A stretch of 64,000 nucleotides of DNA from Bacteroidales bacterium (GCA_017549505.1 JAFYUS010000003.1:78789-142788); one strand, 5' to 3'; shown: positions 51,578-60,905, counted from the stretch's first letter. Numbers and translations are program-made. The notes: generated by a model not told the origin, from the sequence alone.

Positions 51578-54034
51578 TCAGAACCTTAAAGTGTAACTGA
51601 ACGAAGGTATCACAGGCACAGCAGATATGATACGCAGGTCCGTGTCACGCTCTTCATGATCAAGCTTCGCAAACATCGGATTCATCCTGCAGTATGCATT
51701 ATATACGCTTATATTCCAGATGCTTTCATATCCACGCCTGGTCGTCTTTCGGAAATTGACTCCTATGTCAAGCCTGTGATAATCAGGGAGCTTGTAATTG
51801 TACGGATGACTGTAGAAGACTTCATCGCCGACCATCTGAGTCGGGATTGTTGCACGGTCGCCGGTATGATAGTTCCATGCCGCATACATGTCGACAGTCT
51901 TGCTGAAACGATGGGACGCATTGACCGTAAACTTGTGTCTGTTGTCGTTTCTGGCCGGATACCAGTCAGGCCATATGTCCTTGAAATACCTCTCCGTCCA
52001 TGACAATGTATAATAAGCCGACACGTCGGTCGTCTTAGTCTTCCAGATCAGTTCCATTTCTGCTCCATATGATCTTCCGATACCGCTCACAAGTTCGTTT
52101 TCCCAAGCTGAAATGTCCGGATAAAAGCTGCTGACGCCACGATATTCGTACAGGTTGGTCATGTCTTTCCAATACCCTTCTACATTAAGAGCAATGCCAT
52201 GCGGCAGATCCAGGTAAATGCCTCCGGCAAGCTGCCTCGAGCGAGTCGGCAGGACTCTGCCGCGAGACGGCAGCCAGCTTGACATCGGTATGTCCAGATA
52301 GTTTGCACGAAGATTATGGACGAACTGGCTCATCTCGCTATAGGAGAGCTTGAAAACGGCCATAGAGCCAAGTTGAAGTCTGACAGCAGCGCGCGGTTCC
52401 ACAGAGTGATACATTCCGGAACCTGCCATGAATCCTGCATATCGGACTCCGACATTTGTCCTGAACCAGCCTGCAAGAGCAATCTCATCTTCAAGATATA
52501 TGGCAAATTCCGACGGATCATATGAATTCTTTACCGAATCACTCTCATGGACCTGAACGGAATTGTAGAAAGTCTCGTCGGTGTCGGTCCGGATCTGACG
52601 GGATATATAGCTGAGATCCTTCATATCACGGAAAATATGTCTGGTAAGCAAGGCACCGGCTCTGATATTATGAACCTCCGACGGCACCCAGTCCAGATCC
52701 ACTTTCGCGGACAGGTCATGAAGCCGGCTCCGATTGGATTCGGACAGGTCTATCTCATCTGTCTGCGGATAGTCGGCATCCATTTTCCAACGGATGTTCA
52801 GCAATCCGACTTCACTGTTCACCCGTGTATAATAAAGAATCATGTCCAGACGCAAGTCATCTGAAAACTTCATATCCCAATTCAGGCTTGCCAGCACATT
52901 CCCCCAGCGCGCATCTAGGTTGTGCCCGTTCTTTCCTGTAAAGCGTCTTCCCTCCCAGTACTTCACGGCAAGTGTCTCATAGCCATACCGTACCACATCA
53001 GACCCGGCATAAAGATTCAATGACAGTCTGTTGTCCTTGCTGAACAGATGAGTGAAGGACGCATTGAAGTCCGTCATCGCATATCTTAATCTGCGTTTCT
53101 CCCCATATGGCAATGTGGCATTGGATATTGCTATCGCCGGAACTGTCAGCAAGTCGAACCAGCTGCGGCGCAGTCCTATATTGAATGATGTCTTGCCCGG
53201 CACTATAGGTCCTTCGAACCGGATTCCGCCGTTCAGCAATCCGATGTTCATGGAGCCATGATACGAGTCCATGCTTCCCTGACGTGTCGTGACATCAACG
53301 ACTGAAGATGTTCTGCCTCCGAACCTTGAAGGAAAACCGCTCTTGTAGAAATCCAGATTATCGACCATCTCCGTATTGAATGACGAGACAAGGCCGCCAA
53401 GATGTGTCACCTGATATAAAGGGACACCATCCAGAAGGAAAAGATTGTCTGAGCCGTCGCCTCCATGAACATACATGCCGGACAGAAGTTCCGTTCCTTC
53501 TGCCACTCCCGGAAGGCTCTTGATCTCCTTGATCAGATCAGGAGATCCCAGCACAGCATACCCTTTCTCGAAACGCTTGAAATCTATCGGATGAAGACCG
53601 GTCTGCGTACTGTTCCGCCGGCGTGCGACATGGGCTATTATCTTGGATTCCTTTATGGTGTCCTGCTGCCCTGTAATGAAGATGGTATAGTCCTTGGGCT
53701 TCTTTCGGGAGCCTTCCCTTGTCAGAACAATATATTTCTTCATCTGCTCATATCCGATGCCGGAGCCGGCAAAGGTCGCACTGAGGCATTGTTCCAGAGA
53801 GATGGCATCTCCATCAGATTCTTTGCAGGGAACATCCAGATCTATCGATGAGTCATAGACAAAGTTCACTCCGAACATTTCATGCATGGCTTCCATACGT
53901 GACTTCAAGGTACCGTCGGGCGCCTGCCTGCGCGAAGCAGCGCCTGCATCCGGGACAATGATCCCTGACGCAGACAGAAAGACCGAGATAATAAATAACA
54001 CTACATGCTTCATTAGCTGTTCCTGATTTCTCAT
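51578..54034 (-). CDS. TonB-dependent receptor with STN domain, lacking the regulatory domain
   Basis: 818 residues if the ATG at 54034 is used, 811 from the ATG at 54013 (MKHVVLF), which gives a cleaner signal peptide. Order: signal, STN domain (about 40-110, FVYDSSIDLDVPC), plug domain (about 140-265, VHGGDGSDNLFLLDGVPLYQ), then a 22-strand-type barrel ending in the expected aromatic F (TLRF). The carboxypeptidase-like domain usually found between STN and plug is not seen. It imports an unknown ligand across the outer membrane. First gene of the operon with the DUF4249 gene. Confidence 0.87.
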   Translation of the reverse strand: MRNQEQLMKHVVLFIISVFLSASGIIVPDAGAASRRQAPDGTLKSRMEAMHEMFGVNFVYDSSIDLDVPCKESDGDAISLEQCLSATFAGSGIGYEQMKKYIVLTREGSRKKPKDYTIFITGQQDTIKESKIIAHVARRRNSTQTGLHPIDFKRFEKGYAVLGSPDLIKEIKSLPGVAEGTELLSGMYVHGGDGSDNLFLLDGVPLYQVTHLGGLVSSFNTEMVDNLDFYKSGFPSRFGGRTSSVVDVTTRQGSMDSYHGSMNIGLLNGGIRFEGPIVPGKTSFNIGLRRSWFDLLTVPAIAISNATLPYGEKRRLRYAMTDFNASFTHLFSKDNRLSLNLYAGSDVVRYGYETLAVKYWEGRRFTGKNGHNLDARWGNVLASLNWDMKFSDDLRLDMILYYTRVNSEVGLLNIRWKMDADYPQTDEIDLSESNRSRLHDLSAKVDLDWVPSEVHNIRAGALLTRHIFRDMKDLSYISRQIRTDTDETFYNSVQVHESDSVKNSYDPSEFAIYLEDEIALAGWFRTNVGVRYAGFMAGSGMYHSVEPRAAVRLQLGSMAVFKLSYSEMSQFVHNLRANYLDIPMSSWLPSRGRVLPTRSRQLAGGIYLDLPHGIALNVEGYWKDMTNLYEYRGVSSFYPDISAWENELVSGIGRSYGAEMELIWKTKTTDVSAYYTLSWTERYFKDIWPDWYPARNDNRHKFTVNASHRFSKTVDMYAAWNYHTGDRATIPTQMVGDEVFYSHPYNYKLPDYHRLDIGVNFRKTTRRGYESIWNISVYNAYCRMNPMFAKLDHEERDTDLRIISAVPVIPSFSYTLRF

Positions 54035-54076
54035 TAATGAGACGGAGAGACTGCCTGAAAGTACTACATATATTCA

Positions 54077-54110
54077 CAAAGTTAAAATAAAAATAGTACT
54101 TTTGGACAAA
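54077..54110 (-). promoter_or_regulatory. Promoter of the TonB receptor operon
   Basis: Minus strand TAACTTTG at 54077-54084 with TTTG at 54107-54110, 22 bases upstream. The start site would be near 54070. It interleaves with the divergent -7 box at 54097-54104, so the two operons probably share control. Confidence 0.6.
54097..54104 (+). promoter_or_regulatory. -7 box upstream of the outer-membrane barrel gene block
   Basis: TACTTTTG, a full match to TAnnTTTG; start site near 54111, leader about 43 bases. No good -33 box. Confidence 0.5.
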
Positions 54111-54153
54111 AGATTCGTCATCTGTATGAAACTATCATTTTAACATGTTCATT

Positions 54154-54798
54154 ATGAAACGGACCTTATTCATTCTGGCAGCGGTTGCTGCCCTCTGTTT
54201 CCCGGCATCTGCACAGCAGAAGGGAGAACAGTCGCTTGGTTTTTTCTTTGGCTATGACACGGGAATCACCGAGTATACGTTAAATCTGCGCAGCGGCTTT
54301 CCTGCGACCCAGACGATTACTGCCAACAACGGCCACAATCTTATGGCAGCTGTCGAGTACAGTTACTTTGTGGCAGACAACCTGCGCCTTTCAGCGACCT
54401 TGAGCTACGGATTTCAAGGAGACCCGGAGACTCCGAGCATTGCCCACACAATAAACATCGCGCCCGGTCTCGCATATTATGTCAGGCTGGCACCGAACTT
54501 TTACTACACCCCTAACATGAGTTTCGGCTTTGCCGCCAGTCTGACAAGCAGCGGCATCCTGAGCAAAGACTGGGAATCAATGTCACTGACCGGTCTAGGT
54601 GCAGAACTGCAGCCTCTGGCAGTAGAATTCCGCCCTACAGAGAAATTTGCCATGAGCGTAAGCATCTTCTCGATTCAAGGCGTTGCGATGCAGGGCAAAT
54701 TTGACTTCACAGGGGGCAACGACTTTAACATTTCCGGAATGGGACTGGCGCTCGATTGTCTCATGAACCCCCAGATCGGTTTCAAACTATATTTCTAA
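54154..54798 (+). CDS. Outer-membrane beta-barrel protein
   Basis: 214 residues from MKRTLFILAAVAALCFPASA (ATG at 54154; another at 54145 adds three residues). Signal peptide ending in SAQ, then short amphipathic strands (LGFFFGYDTGITEYTLNLRS) separated by loops, and the C-terminal aromatic end FKLYF, all features of an 8-strand outer-membrane barrel. It starts a run of four secreted proteins transcribed away from the TonB-receptor operon. Family unknown. Confidence 0.75.
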   Translation: MKRTLFILAAVAALCFPASAQQKGEQSLGFFFGYDTGITEYTLNLRSGFPATQTITANNGHNLMAAVEYSYFVADNLRLSATLSYGFQGDPETPSIAHTINIAPGLAYYVRLAPNFYYTPNMSFGFAASLTSSGILSKDWESMSLTGLGAELQPLAVEFRPTEKFAMSVSIFSIQGVAMQGKFDFTGGNDFNISGMGLALDCLMNPQIGFKLYF

Positions 54799-54804
54799 AC
54801 TGCC

Positions 54805-55311
54805 ATGAAAAGATTCATTATAATTATTGCCGCTGTAGCTGGATTCGTCTTCAGCGCCAATGCACAGACCTATTATGACGACGGTGAACTTTCCGTTTCG
54901 CACGACACATTCTGCCTCAACGGCATGCCTCTTGACGATGGACAAGTTCTCGACCTGCTTGGAAAAGAAGTATATGACAACGAGTATCTTCCAGCGAAGA
55001 AGAAACTTAAAACCGCCGGCACTCTTGAGTATATCGGTGGCACGATGATAGGATTCGGAATCGGATGCGCAATCGGCGACCTTCTCAGCAATAAGATCTA
55101 CGGCGGAGAATTGAATGCAAAGTCATACATTACATATGGATGCATAAGCCTGGCGGGAGTGATTCCATCGATAATAGGAGTGGGTATGTCACGAAACGGC
55201 ATGGCGACATATGCACGTATCGCTGAATCATACAACAGGAACACCGGCAAGGTGACAGAACTTACATTGAGCCCTGCGAAATCGGGACTCGGAATCGCCC
55301 TGAACTTCTAA
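54805..55311 (+). CDS. Small secreted glycine-rich protein, function unknown
   Basis: 168 residues. A signal peptide (MKRFIIIIAAVAGFVFSANA) precedes a region with two glycine-rich hydrophobic stretches (about 72-92, IGGTMIGFGIGCAIGDLL, and 107-125). The end is SGLGIALNF, with a C-terminal phenylalanine as in outer-membrane proteins. Its shape is like that of the 55950 gene, and each follows a barrel gene. Not recognised. Confidence 0.65.
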   Translation: MKRFIIIIAAVAGFVFSANAQTYYDDGELSVSHDTFCLNGMPLDDGQVLDLLGKEVYDNEYLPAKKKLKTAGTLEYIGGTMIGFGIGCAIGDLLSNKIYGGELNAKSYITYGCISLAGVIPSIIGVGMSRNGMATYARIAESYNRNTGKVTELTLSPAKSGLGIALNF

Positions 55312-55320
55312 AGAAAGATC

Positions 55321-55932
55321 ATGAAGCATTTCTTACTTACGATCATGTTCATAATGGCTGCATGGAGCATGTATGCAAATGAACCTCAGCAGGATAAGAA
55401 GATCGGACCGGTTCCAGTAAAGCATTGGGAATTCGATTACATGAATTATGGTGTCACGGCCGGTCAAGGAACCGCTTATATCAACATGCTGACGGGAGTC
55501 AGGTATAATCTTGACGATACTCTGTTCGATGTCGGCGGAGAGCTGGCTTTTGGTGCAACGCCTCATGACCATTATGATCCATTGGAACTGGAAAAGGGAA
55601 AGGTGACCAAAAGGACTTATTTCATGCTAGGTCCTGCGGCGCATTATAATTTCCGCCGCGGCAGGAATGCTTCATTTTATGTCGGACTGGGAGTCGGAGC
55701 CGGGCTTGGCACCAGAAATGTTTTCCTCAATTGCACCGCCGGACCTGATGGGGAAATAAGCGAAGAATGGGACCTGAAGAGATTTTTTGTCGCTGCACTT
55801 ACCCCAAGATTCGGAGTAGAGCTGTTCAGACATTTCAGAATCGGAATCCAGGTCCGCATACCTACTGACGGCGAAGTGACGGTGGGACCGAGCATGAGCC
55901 TCGCCATAGGAGGAGGAAAGAAAGACAAATAA
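55321..55932 (+). CDS. Outer-membrane beta-barrel protein
   Basis: 203 residues. Signal peptide (MKHFLLTIMFIMAAWSMYAN), then alternating amphipathic strands rich in Tyr, Phe and Gly (FYVGLGVGAGLGTRNVFLN) and an aromatic/basic end. It looks like an 8- to 10-strand barrel but the sequence differs from the 54154 gene. Nine bases after the previous gene. Not recognised. Confidence 0.68.
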   Translation: MKHFLLTIMFIMAAWSMYANEPQQDKKIGPVPVKHWEFDYMNYGVTAGQGTAYINMLTGVRYNLDDTLFDVGGELAFGATPHDHYDPLELEKGKVTKRTYFMLGPAAHYNFRRGRNASFYVGLGVGAGLGTRNVFLNCTAGPDGEISEEWDLKRFFVAALTPRFGVELFRHFRIGIQVRIPTDGEVTVGPSMSLAIGGGKKDK

Positions 55933-55949
55933 TTTATATTGATAGACAT

Positions 55950-56414
55950 ATGAAAAGATTATTGCTGTTTATGATCATGCTGCTGTCATCGGCAGCCATG
56001 TCCTTTGCACAGTATGCAGCCAGACCTGCAGAAGACATCGCCTTGACAAAGGAGTTCAAGATCGCTAAAGGCACAGAGACTGCCGGCATAGTCGCTGCGA
56101 GCGCAGGAGCCGCAGCCTGGCTGTGCGGAAGCGTGATATGTGTCGTGGAGGAAAACCGCTATATAAACACGAATTCAACTTCAGGTGGCATTGAGGAAAT
56201 CTATGACCTGAAGCAGGAAGCTAAGAAGCAGGCTGGATATAAGAAGGGACAGGCTGTAGAAATAACGGGATATGTCATGATGCTGGCCGGCGCCGGAACG
56301 ATATGGATCGGACAGAGCAAGATAAAGAAACTGAAGAATGCGGCAGGAACGACAGCAGCCACCCTTGATTATGGAGTAAACGGAGCCGGAGTTGCACTGG
56401 CATTGAAATTCTGA
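55950..56414 (+). CDS. Small secreted glycine-rich protein, function unknown
   Basis: 154 residues. Signal peptide (MKRLLLFMIMLLSSAAMSFA), two hydrophobic glycine/alanine-rich stretches (about 46-68, IVAASAGAAAWLCGSVIC, and 111-126) and the end NGAGVALALKF. The architecture, including the terminal phenylalanine, repeats that of the 54805 gene, suggesting a duplicated barrel-plus-partner pair. Its own role is unknown. Confidence 0.63.
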   Translation: MKRLLLFMIMLLSSAAMSFAQYAARPAEDIALTKEFKIAKGTETAGIVAASAGAAAWLCGSVICVVEENRYINTNSTSGGIEEIYDLKQEAKKQAGYKKGQAVEITGYVMMLAGAGTIWIGQSKIKKLKNAAGTTAATLDYGVNGAGVALALKF

Positions 56415-56493
56415 TATCATGAAGAGTGTGCCTTGTGATGTCCAAAAGCCAAAACACCAACATCGTCGGTCATCCCCTGAAACGAATTTATCT

Positions 56494-57699
56494 ATGGTAA
56501 TCACCAGAACAATATTGACCATCTTTGCCATTCTTGGTGTCTGCACCGCCAATGCACAAAATGACAGTAAGATACTCTCCAAGGATCCATCTTCTATAAC
56601 ATTTACAGTGGACGAAGGGCTTTCATTGCCGGAAGATCATTTCTCTTATCCTGTGGATGCAAACCACATATATTACTCATCATTGGAGTATTGCGGTGTC
56701 GATTATGACAATGGATATTCTTTGGATGATAGTTTTTCTTCAAAGGATCACAGACTGCGTCAAAGCCGGTTTGCAGGAGAAAACATCTATGGTAATTCAC
56801 ATCAGGTCATGTTCTCAATGTTCATAAGAGCATATGCTGAACACAGGCCTGTCGTCCTTTCTCCTGACGCAATCTGGCTGCTCATAAGTCAGTCGTTTTC
56901 GTATCATGTGAACAGGGACTCGGAAGCACTACGTTCAAAGATTGTAGACCACAAGGACAAGAAGACATTGACCATTCGATCATTCACCGACCTGATGGGC
57001 GAAGAAGCGGATTGGGCTGCCATTGCGGATATGTTTGCAAATGCCATCATATCAAATACGAAAGGTGATATTGCAGAGACCCTTATTGCAGACTTTACCA
57101 CTACCGGAGAAACCGAACGTATGGTATCACAGATCACACTTATGAACTCAATGAAGTCCTATTTCGACTATGAAGCGATCTGGGCAATATGCGGAATACC
57201 TTCGGTTACATTGACCGGAACACCAGAAGACTGGAAAGAAGTGCTGGCCAAGACACAAAAACTCAGTAACTATGGATTGAGATGGTGGACTAAAAAACTG
57301 ATTCCTATATTGGAAGAATTCGTTGACGCTTCAGAGGGAAAACCTGACTATAAGTTCTGGCAGGATATGGTCAGGACAAGGAAACCTGGAGAAGTCAGAG
57401 GAGCCGGCTGTTCCAGACGCTCAAAGAAGCCGACAGAATTTGACGGATGGTTCCTGAACTTCTTTCCTTTTGACGAGAATGGACGTACTCCATCTAAGGT
57501 GGACATGTATCATCAGATGCTGCCTGAAGTGGTCAGAGCAGAATTCCTGTATAAGATTGTAAATGCAGAAGGCGAAGTTTTGAGCGAGCAACCGATGGAG
57601 ATGGTTGCCGGATTTGTCGGTTATGAGGAAGATAAGGAAACATATGCACTGACTCCCGTTATCGGATGGATGATAGGAACTTATAGTAAGATAGACTAG
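56494..57699 (+). CDS. Secreted DUF4419 protein
   Basis: 401 residues from MVITRTILTIFAILGVCTAN (ATG at 56494), which gives a signal peptide; an earlier in-frame ATG at 56419 adds 25 hydrophilic residues and is less likely. The DUF4419 signature includes RPVVLSPDAIWLLISQSF and DGWFLNFFPFDENG. The function is unknown; the family occurs in bacteria and fungi. It follows the barrel/small-protein block by 80 bases and is followed by a small frame without an ATG. Confidence 0.8.
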   Translation: MVITRTILTIFAILGVCTANAQNDSKILSKDPSSITFTVDEGLSLPEDHFSYPVDANHIYYSSLEYCGVDYDNGYSLDDSFSSKDHRLRQSRFAGENIYGNSHQVMFSMFIRAYAEHRPVVLSPDAIWLLISQSFSYHVNRDSEALRSKIVDHKDKKTLTIRSFTDLMGEEADWAAIADMFANAIISNTKGDIAETLIADFTTTGETERMVSQITLMNSMKSYFDYEAIWAICGIPSVTLTGTPEDWKEVLAKTQKLSNYGLRWWTKKLIPILEEFVDASEGKPDYKFWQDMVRTRKPGEVRGAGCSRRSKKPTEFDGWFLNFFPFDENGRTPSKVDMYHQMLPEVVRAEFLYKIVNAEGEVLSEQPMEMVAGFVGYEEDKETYALTPVIGWMIGTYSKID

Positions 57700-57728
57700 T
57701 TAACAATGAAAGAGACGATACTGAAATA

Positions 57729-58001
57729 TTGGTGGGCGCAGGTGATATCTATCTGAAATGTTTTGAAGTAACCGAAAACAAACCGCTCTCCGCAGACAGC
57801 ATACTCCAGGCAACCATGGTTTCTATAGAAAATTCTTCTACATTTGCACAGATTGTAAGCAAACAGCCCTTCACCATATTTGAAGGAGACTGGGGTGAGT
57901 ATTATGCTGCAAGAATAGAGGTATGGCATAAAGATGCCGCAACTCGACAGGAACAGAAACTTTATGAAAAGATTTACAGGGTTGAAGGTTGGATGAGATA
58001 A
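57729..58001 (+). CDS. Small protein without an ATG start, possibly frameshifted
   Basis: At least 90 residues (DIYLKCFEVTENKPLSADSI and FTIFEGDWGEYYAARIEVWH); no signal peptide or membrane span. The in-frame start is a TTG at 57729, and the frame is open further upstream to the stop of the DUF4419 gene, without any ATG. The only nearby ATG (57706) is in another frame and gives a 16-residue peptide, so an insertion/deletion or a non-ATG start is needed. The composition is protein-like throughout, so it is probably a real gene. Confidence 0.5.
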   Translation: MVGAGDIYLKCFEVTENKPLSADSILQATMVSIENSSTFAQIVSKQPFTIFEGDWGEYYAARIEVWHKDAATRQEQKLYEKIYRVEGWMR

Positions 58002-58020
58002 ACACGAGATTAATTGATCA

Positions 58021-59079
58021 ATGAATAAATCAAGAATCATATCTATTACTTTGCTGGTGCTGTTCCACATTATGATTGTTGGGGCATTTGTGATAGATGC
58101 TGAAGCGCGTTATGGAATTTTGACATTCTATGTTCTTCTGTTCTGTATATGGGCAATCGAGCATAGGAAGACCGGAAAGATAGATGCCTTGCTGAACGGC
58201 ATATCCGCAAGACACAGATTAGACAGCAGGAATGTGACGATTCTTCAGACCGGATATATCAGAATGCACATAGACCGTCATGCTGCCGGCAGCTTCAGTT
58301 TCAAAACCCTTCTGCAGATTTCGGTGAACGTTCCTCCCGGCTATGATGCACAGGGGATGAAGGATACTGTAGAGACCATAAATGAGATAACAAAAGAGCT
58401 GCACTCGGAAGGACTGCTGGTTTCATGCCGGATGCGTTTTGATTCCATTGATGATGACGACACAGCTCTTCAGCGGGTCTATCCTCTATTCATTACCGTA
58501 AACGAAAAGATTACTCCAGAACGCCTGGGAAAGCTTTACGACTCCCTGCTGGAAGCAATCAGGAATAACGGAAGCAATGATTGTGAGCATTTTACAATTA
58601 CGGGAACAGAGTCCGGAACCATCTACAAGCATTACCGAGGCAATCTGTGTGTAGGAATGATAGAATGCGAACATGGCAGCCGTATCTTCTTCAATTCATC
58701 CATCGACAGTCCTGTATATTACGGAGATGATGAGAAGGAATTCAGCGAAGTGCAATACAAGGAATTGAGAAACTCCATCGCAGAAGATGGTCTCAGACTG
58801 AATCTTGATGAAGGAGCGGAATATATAAGGCAGATATTGAAGAAGCCTGGCAAAGGCATAAGCACTTCCATCTTTAAGGAGGACGGCCATCTGTCGGTAA
58901 CGGTCAGCGGCCGCAAGTCATCTGTTACCTACCATCTCAAAAGACAGGATGGTATATGGTGGATTTACGACTATGGAAACATGATGTCCGTACCGGTTCT
59001 TTCAACGGAAAACGAGACAGAAGCAGTACGCATGATGGTAAGGCTGGTGAATAACATAAAGAGCAGACTTCAGAAATAA
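58021..59079 (+). CDS. Membrane protein of unknown function
   Basis: 352 residues. Two hydrophobic spans at the N-terminus (about 7-26 and 30-48) and a soluble remainder that is acidic and seems to hold two alpha/beta domains (PLFITVNEKITPERLGKLYD; GIWWIYDYGNMMSVP). There is no recognisable catalytic motif. It starts 19 bases after the small frame and ends ten bases before the C10 protease gene, so it may be co-transcribed with it. I do not know the family. Confidence 0.65.
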   Translation: MNKSRIISITLLVLFHIMIVGAFVIDAEARYGILTFYVLLFCIWAIEHRKTGKIDALLNGISARHRLDSRNVTILQTGYIRMHIDRHAAGSFSFKTLLQISVNVPPGYDAQGMKDTVETINEITKELHSEGLLVSCRMRFDSIDDDDTALQRVYPLFITVNEKITPERLGKLYDSLLEAIRNNGSNDCEHFTITGTESGTIYKHYRGNLCVGMIECEHGSRIFFNSSIDSPVYYGDDEKEFSEVQYKELRNSIAEDGLRLNLDEGAEYIRQILKKPGKGISTSIFKEDGHLSVTVSGRKSSVTYHLKRQDGIWWIYDYGNMMSVPVLSTENETEAVRMMVRLVNNIKSRLQK

Positions 59080-59089
59080 ATCGGAATAG

Positions 59090-60901
59090 ATGAATGCAAA
59101 GGATATAAAGCTGCTGGCGACATGCCTGCTGCTGGCTGCATGCAGCCTGGCAGCGAAGGCAGAGACGATTGACGAAGGATTCACCATAGAAGCTCCTGAC
59201 AGTGTCGCTGCCGGAGATACTGTAACCATACGATATACAATAGAAACACAGCAGCTCCAGAGCTATATGAGCCCGCTTTTCAATGGATTTGAATTCATTG
59301 ACATGAACTATGAAATCCATAACAGAGGCCGGAAGACCGGCTATACCTTCATCTACCGCATAGTGCCGATAAACACAGGAAACCTTCTGATCGGACCAAT
59401 GACAGTCATGCGTCAGGGGAGAGAGGTCATATCCAAAAGCAAGAGAATATCCGTACGTCCGGATGAAGGGCATGAATATGCATCAGCAAGACTCAAGCAG
59501 CTTTTCCAGGAGAACGGAATGGATCCTGACACATGCGAGATATGTTTCGTCCACGAATCGACCGAACTGACCATAGCGTCAAGTGTCAGATCCGGCTATT
59601 TTGCAGTGCTCGCAAACGAGGAATTCGCCAATGACCTTGACAATCCGGTGCTTGCATACGGATTTGAAGGCGGAATATGGTCGGCGCAGCCAGAGTTCCT
59701 CAACATGATGGATTATTACCTGTATCAGCTCCGACACATAAAAGAGAATTCCATCAAGTCGGACGGACGAAGCATAAAGCCCATTCTGGGAGACATAGCC
59801 TGGGGACAGGACGCGCCATTCAACTCCGAATGTCCGACAATTGTTACAAACGGAGTCACAGTCCATACCCTTACCGGATGTAGTCCGACTGCATTCGGAC
59901 AGATCATGAAACATTATGGAATGGACGGAGGCAAAGAGCCTGCAAGGCTTCTGGCTGAGATAGGCGCCGCAATCGGGACCAAATACGGAACAGCGGCATC
60001 AGTCTCCAACAGTAGAAATTACAGAAAATCTCTTGTCGACCAGTTCGGATTCAGTCCTCGAATCCGTCTCGTATCCTTGCCGCAGGACGAGCTTTTTGCC
60101 CTCGCATATCATGAACTGGAAAACGGAAGGCCGGTAGTCGTCATGAACGAGAAACACTCATTCATATGTGACGGACATCGAAACGGATATCTCCACTTCA
60201 ACCTCGGATGGAACGGCAAATGCAACGGCTACTACAGGATATTTAATGCTCCGGTCGGCGAACGTAAGGATATGCTGTACAACACCATGATCATTGGTCT
60301 GACTCCGGATGTTCACAAAGATGCTTCAAAGTCGGTAATATTGAACAGAAAGACAAGGCTGAAAGATGTCCTGACAACTGACGAAATGGAAAACCTGCAT
60401 ACTCTTATCATAAAGGGAAAGATCACAGGAGAGGACATCAGAATCCTGCGCAGGATGGCAGGTGCGGTCGATGACAAGGATTACATGTCGTGGCTCGGAT
60501 CGCTCCAGCATCTGGACCTCAGCAAGGCCACGTTCACAAATGACAACGCCAATCCATACATGTCGACAGATGCTGAGGCAATGAAGTTCAAGGTCTGGAA
60601 ACAGATATCCTATATGTACGGTAATCAACATAGGATAGAAAGGAAGGAATATGACTTCACATTCATGACAGAAGACCAGTGGCAGGAAATCCAGAAGTAT
60701 AACATGGACCGCGGATACGGATTCAGGATAGTCAGAAACGGCAACCGTTATATGGTAGAGTACCTGCTTGAAAGCAGGAAGGTCGGAAGAAGCATGTTTG
60801 CCGGATGCGTCAACCTGAAGAAAATCATTCTGCCGAAGAATATTCTGGAAGTGAGTCACGACGCCTTCGAAAACACTGAAGCATCGGTCATAAGGCTATA
60901 G
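59090..60901 (+). CDS. C10 (streptopain-like) cysteine protease with Ig-like and BspA-like parts
   Basis: 603 residues, secreted (signal MNAKDIKLLATCLLLAACSL and on; the LAAC could also be a lipobox). An N-terminal BatD-like Ig domain (about 28-125, EAPDSVAAGDTVTIRYTI) is followed by the C10 peptidase (about 155-400): catalytic C264 in TGCSPTAFGQIM and H356 in EKHSFICDG, with LGWNGKCNGYY after it. The rest (about 410-603) is BspA-like: an N-cap of the DVLTTDEMENL...LQHLDLSKATF type and a single leucine-rich turn at the end. The family degrades host or dietary proteins; no inhibitor gene was recognised beside it. Confidence 0.85.
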   Translation: MNAKDIKLLATCLLLAACSLAAKAETIDEGFTIEAPDSVAAGDTVTIRYTIETQQLQSYMSPLFNGFEFIDMNYEIHNRGRKTGYTFIYRIVPINTGNLLIGPMTVMRQGREVISKSKRISVRPDEGHEYASARLKQLFQENGMDPDTCEICFVHESTELTIASSVRSGYFAVLANEEFANDLDNPVLAYGFEGGIWSAQPEFLNMMDYYLYQLRHIKENSIKSDGRSIKPILGDIAWGQDAPFNSECPTIVTNGVTVHTLTGCSPTAFGQIMKHYGMDGGKEPARLLAEIGAAIGTKYGTAASVSNSRNYRKSLVDQFGFSPRIRLVSLPQDELFALAYHELENGRPVVVMNEKHSFICDGHRNGYLHFNLGWNGKCNGYYRIFNAPVGERKDMLYNTMIIGLTPDVHKDASKSVILNRKTRLKDVLTTDEMENLHTLIIKGKITGEDIRILRRMAGAVDDKDYMSWLGSLQHLDLSKATFTNDNANPYMSTDAEAMKFKVWKQISYMYGNQHRIERKEYDFTFMTEDQWQEIQKYNMDRGYGFRIVRNGNRYMVEYLLESRKVGRSMFAGCVNLKKIILPKNILEVSHDAFENTEASVIRL

Positions 60902-60905
60902 GAGG

